A stretch of DNA of 5,137 nucleotides from Bacteroidales bacterium (GTDB lineage: Bacteria; Bacteroidota; Bacteroidia; Bacteroidales; Bacteroidaceae), in NCBI GenBank assembly GCA_004557285.1, contig SFEK01000140.1, positions 1 to 5,137 on the forward strand, written 5' to 3'. Positions 5,133-5,137 of the stretch are shown piece by piece; within the stretch, counting starts at the first letter, position 1; each line of letters begins with the position of its first letter. Under the pieces are notes generated by a model, which did no database searches, was not told where the DNA came from, and saw nothing but the letters and a program-made list of their open reading frames with translations. The position numbers and the translations under genes are program-made.

Positions 5133-5137
5133 CATAT

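Noticed and set aside
1..5137. Mobile element, CRISPR array, toxin-antitoxin or phage-defence system
   Set aside because: No transposase, integrase, terminal inverted repeats, regularly spaced repeats or defence-type domains are seen; nearly the whole window is accounted for by six housekeeping-type genes.

Overview
The window looks like chromosomal DNA of a member of the Bacteroidota, most likely order Bacteroidales and plausibly a Prevotella-like genus. Three things point there. The promoter-like boxes all fit the Bacteroidota -7 consensus TAnnTTTG. The start codons lack a clear Shine-Dalgarno sequence and sit behind A/T-rich leaders. The gene set includes a lipoprotein that I match from memory to the Bacteroidales family DUF4827, next to a phosphoglucosamine mutase whose sugar-binding loop reads GEGNGG. 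The genus is an inference; no rRNA or other marker gene is present.

Layout. Positions 1 to 3858 are a four-gene block on the minus strand. In transcription order it holds a sugar-phosphate nucleotidyltransferase of unknown substrate (3858 to 2947), a DHH/DHHA1 phosphoesterase of the NrnA type (2941 to 1910), a DUF4827-like lipoprotein (1847 to 1209) and a phosphoglucosamine mutase, glmM (from 1204, running off the left edge with about 60 C-terminal residues missing). The gaps are 5, 62 and 4 bases, so one transcript is likely, starting from a promoter at 3950-3957. Positions 3859-4082 form a divergent promoter region. On the plus strand, queD (4083-4433) and queE (4427-4999) overlap by 7 bases and are followed by a probable intrinsic terminator. 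The last 110 bases carry a promoter-like pair of elements (5099-5132) for a plus-strand gene lying beyond the window.

How the genes work together. QueD and QueE catalyse consecutive steps of 7-deazaguanine synthesis towards preQ0 and queuosine tRNA modification; queC and folE are not in the window. In the minus-strand block, GlmM supplies glucosamine-1-phosphate for UDP-GlcNAc and therefore for peptidoglycan and other envelope glycans. The nucleotidyltransferase is of the type that activates a sugar-1-phosphate, and the lipoprotein is exported, so an envelope theme covers three of the four genes. The NrnA-like enzyme is a nanoRNA/pAp phosphatase whose link to that theme is unknown.

Most of the window is ordinary housekeeping sequence. 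I see no mobile element, CRISPR array, RNA gene or defence system. The observations most worth following are the divergent FKBP-like look of the DUF4827 lipoprotein, the unassigned nucleotidyltransferase at the head of the glmM block, and short repeats in the two promoter regions.
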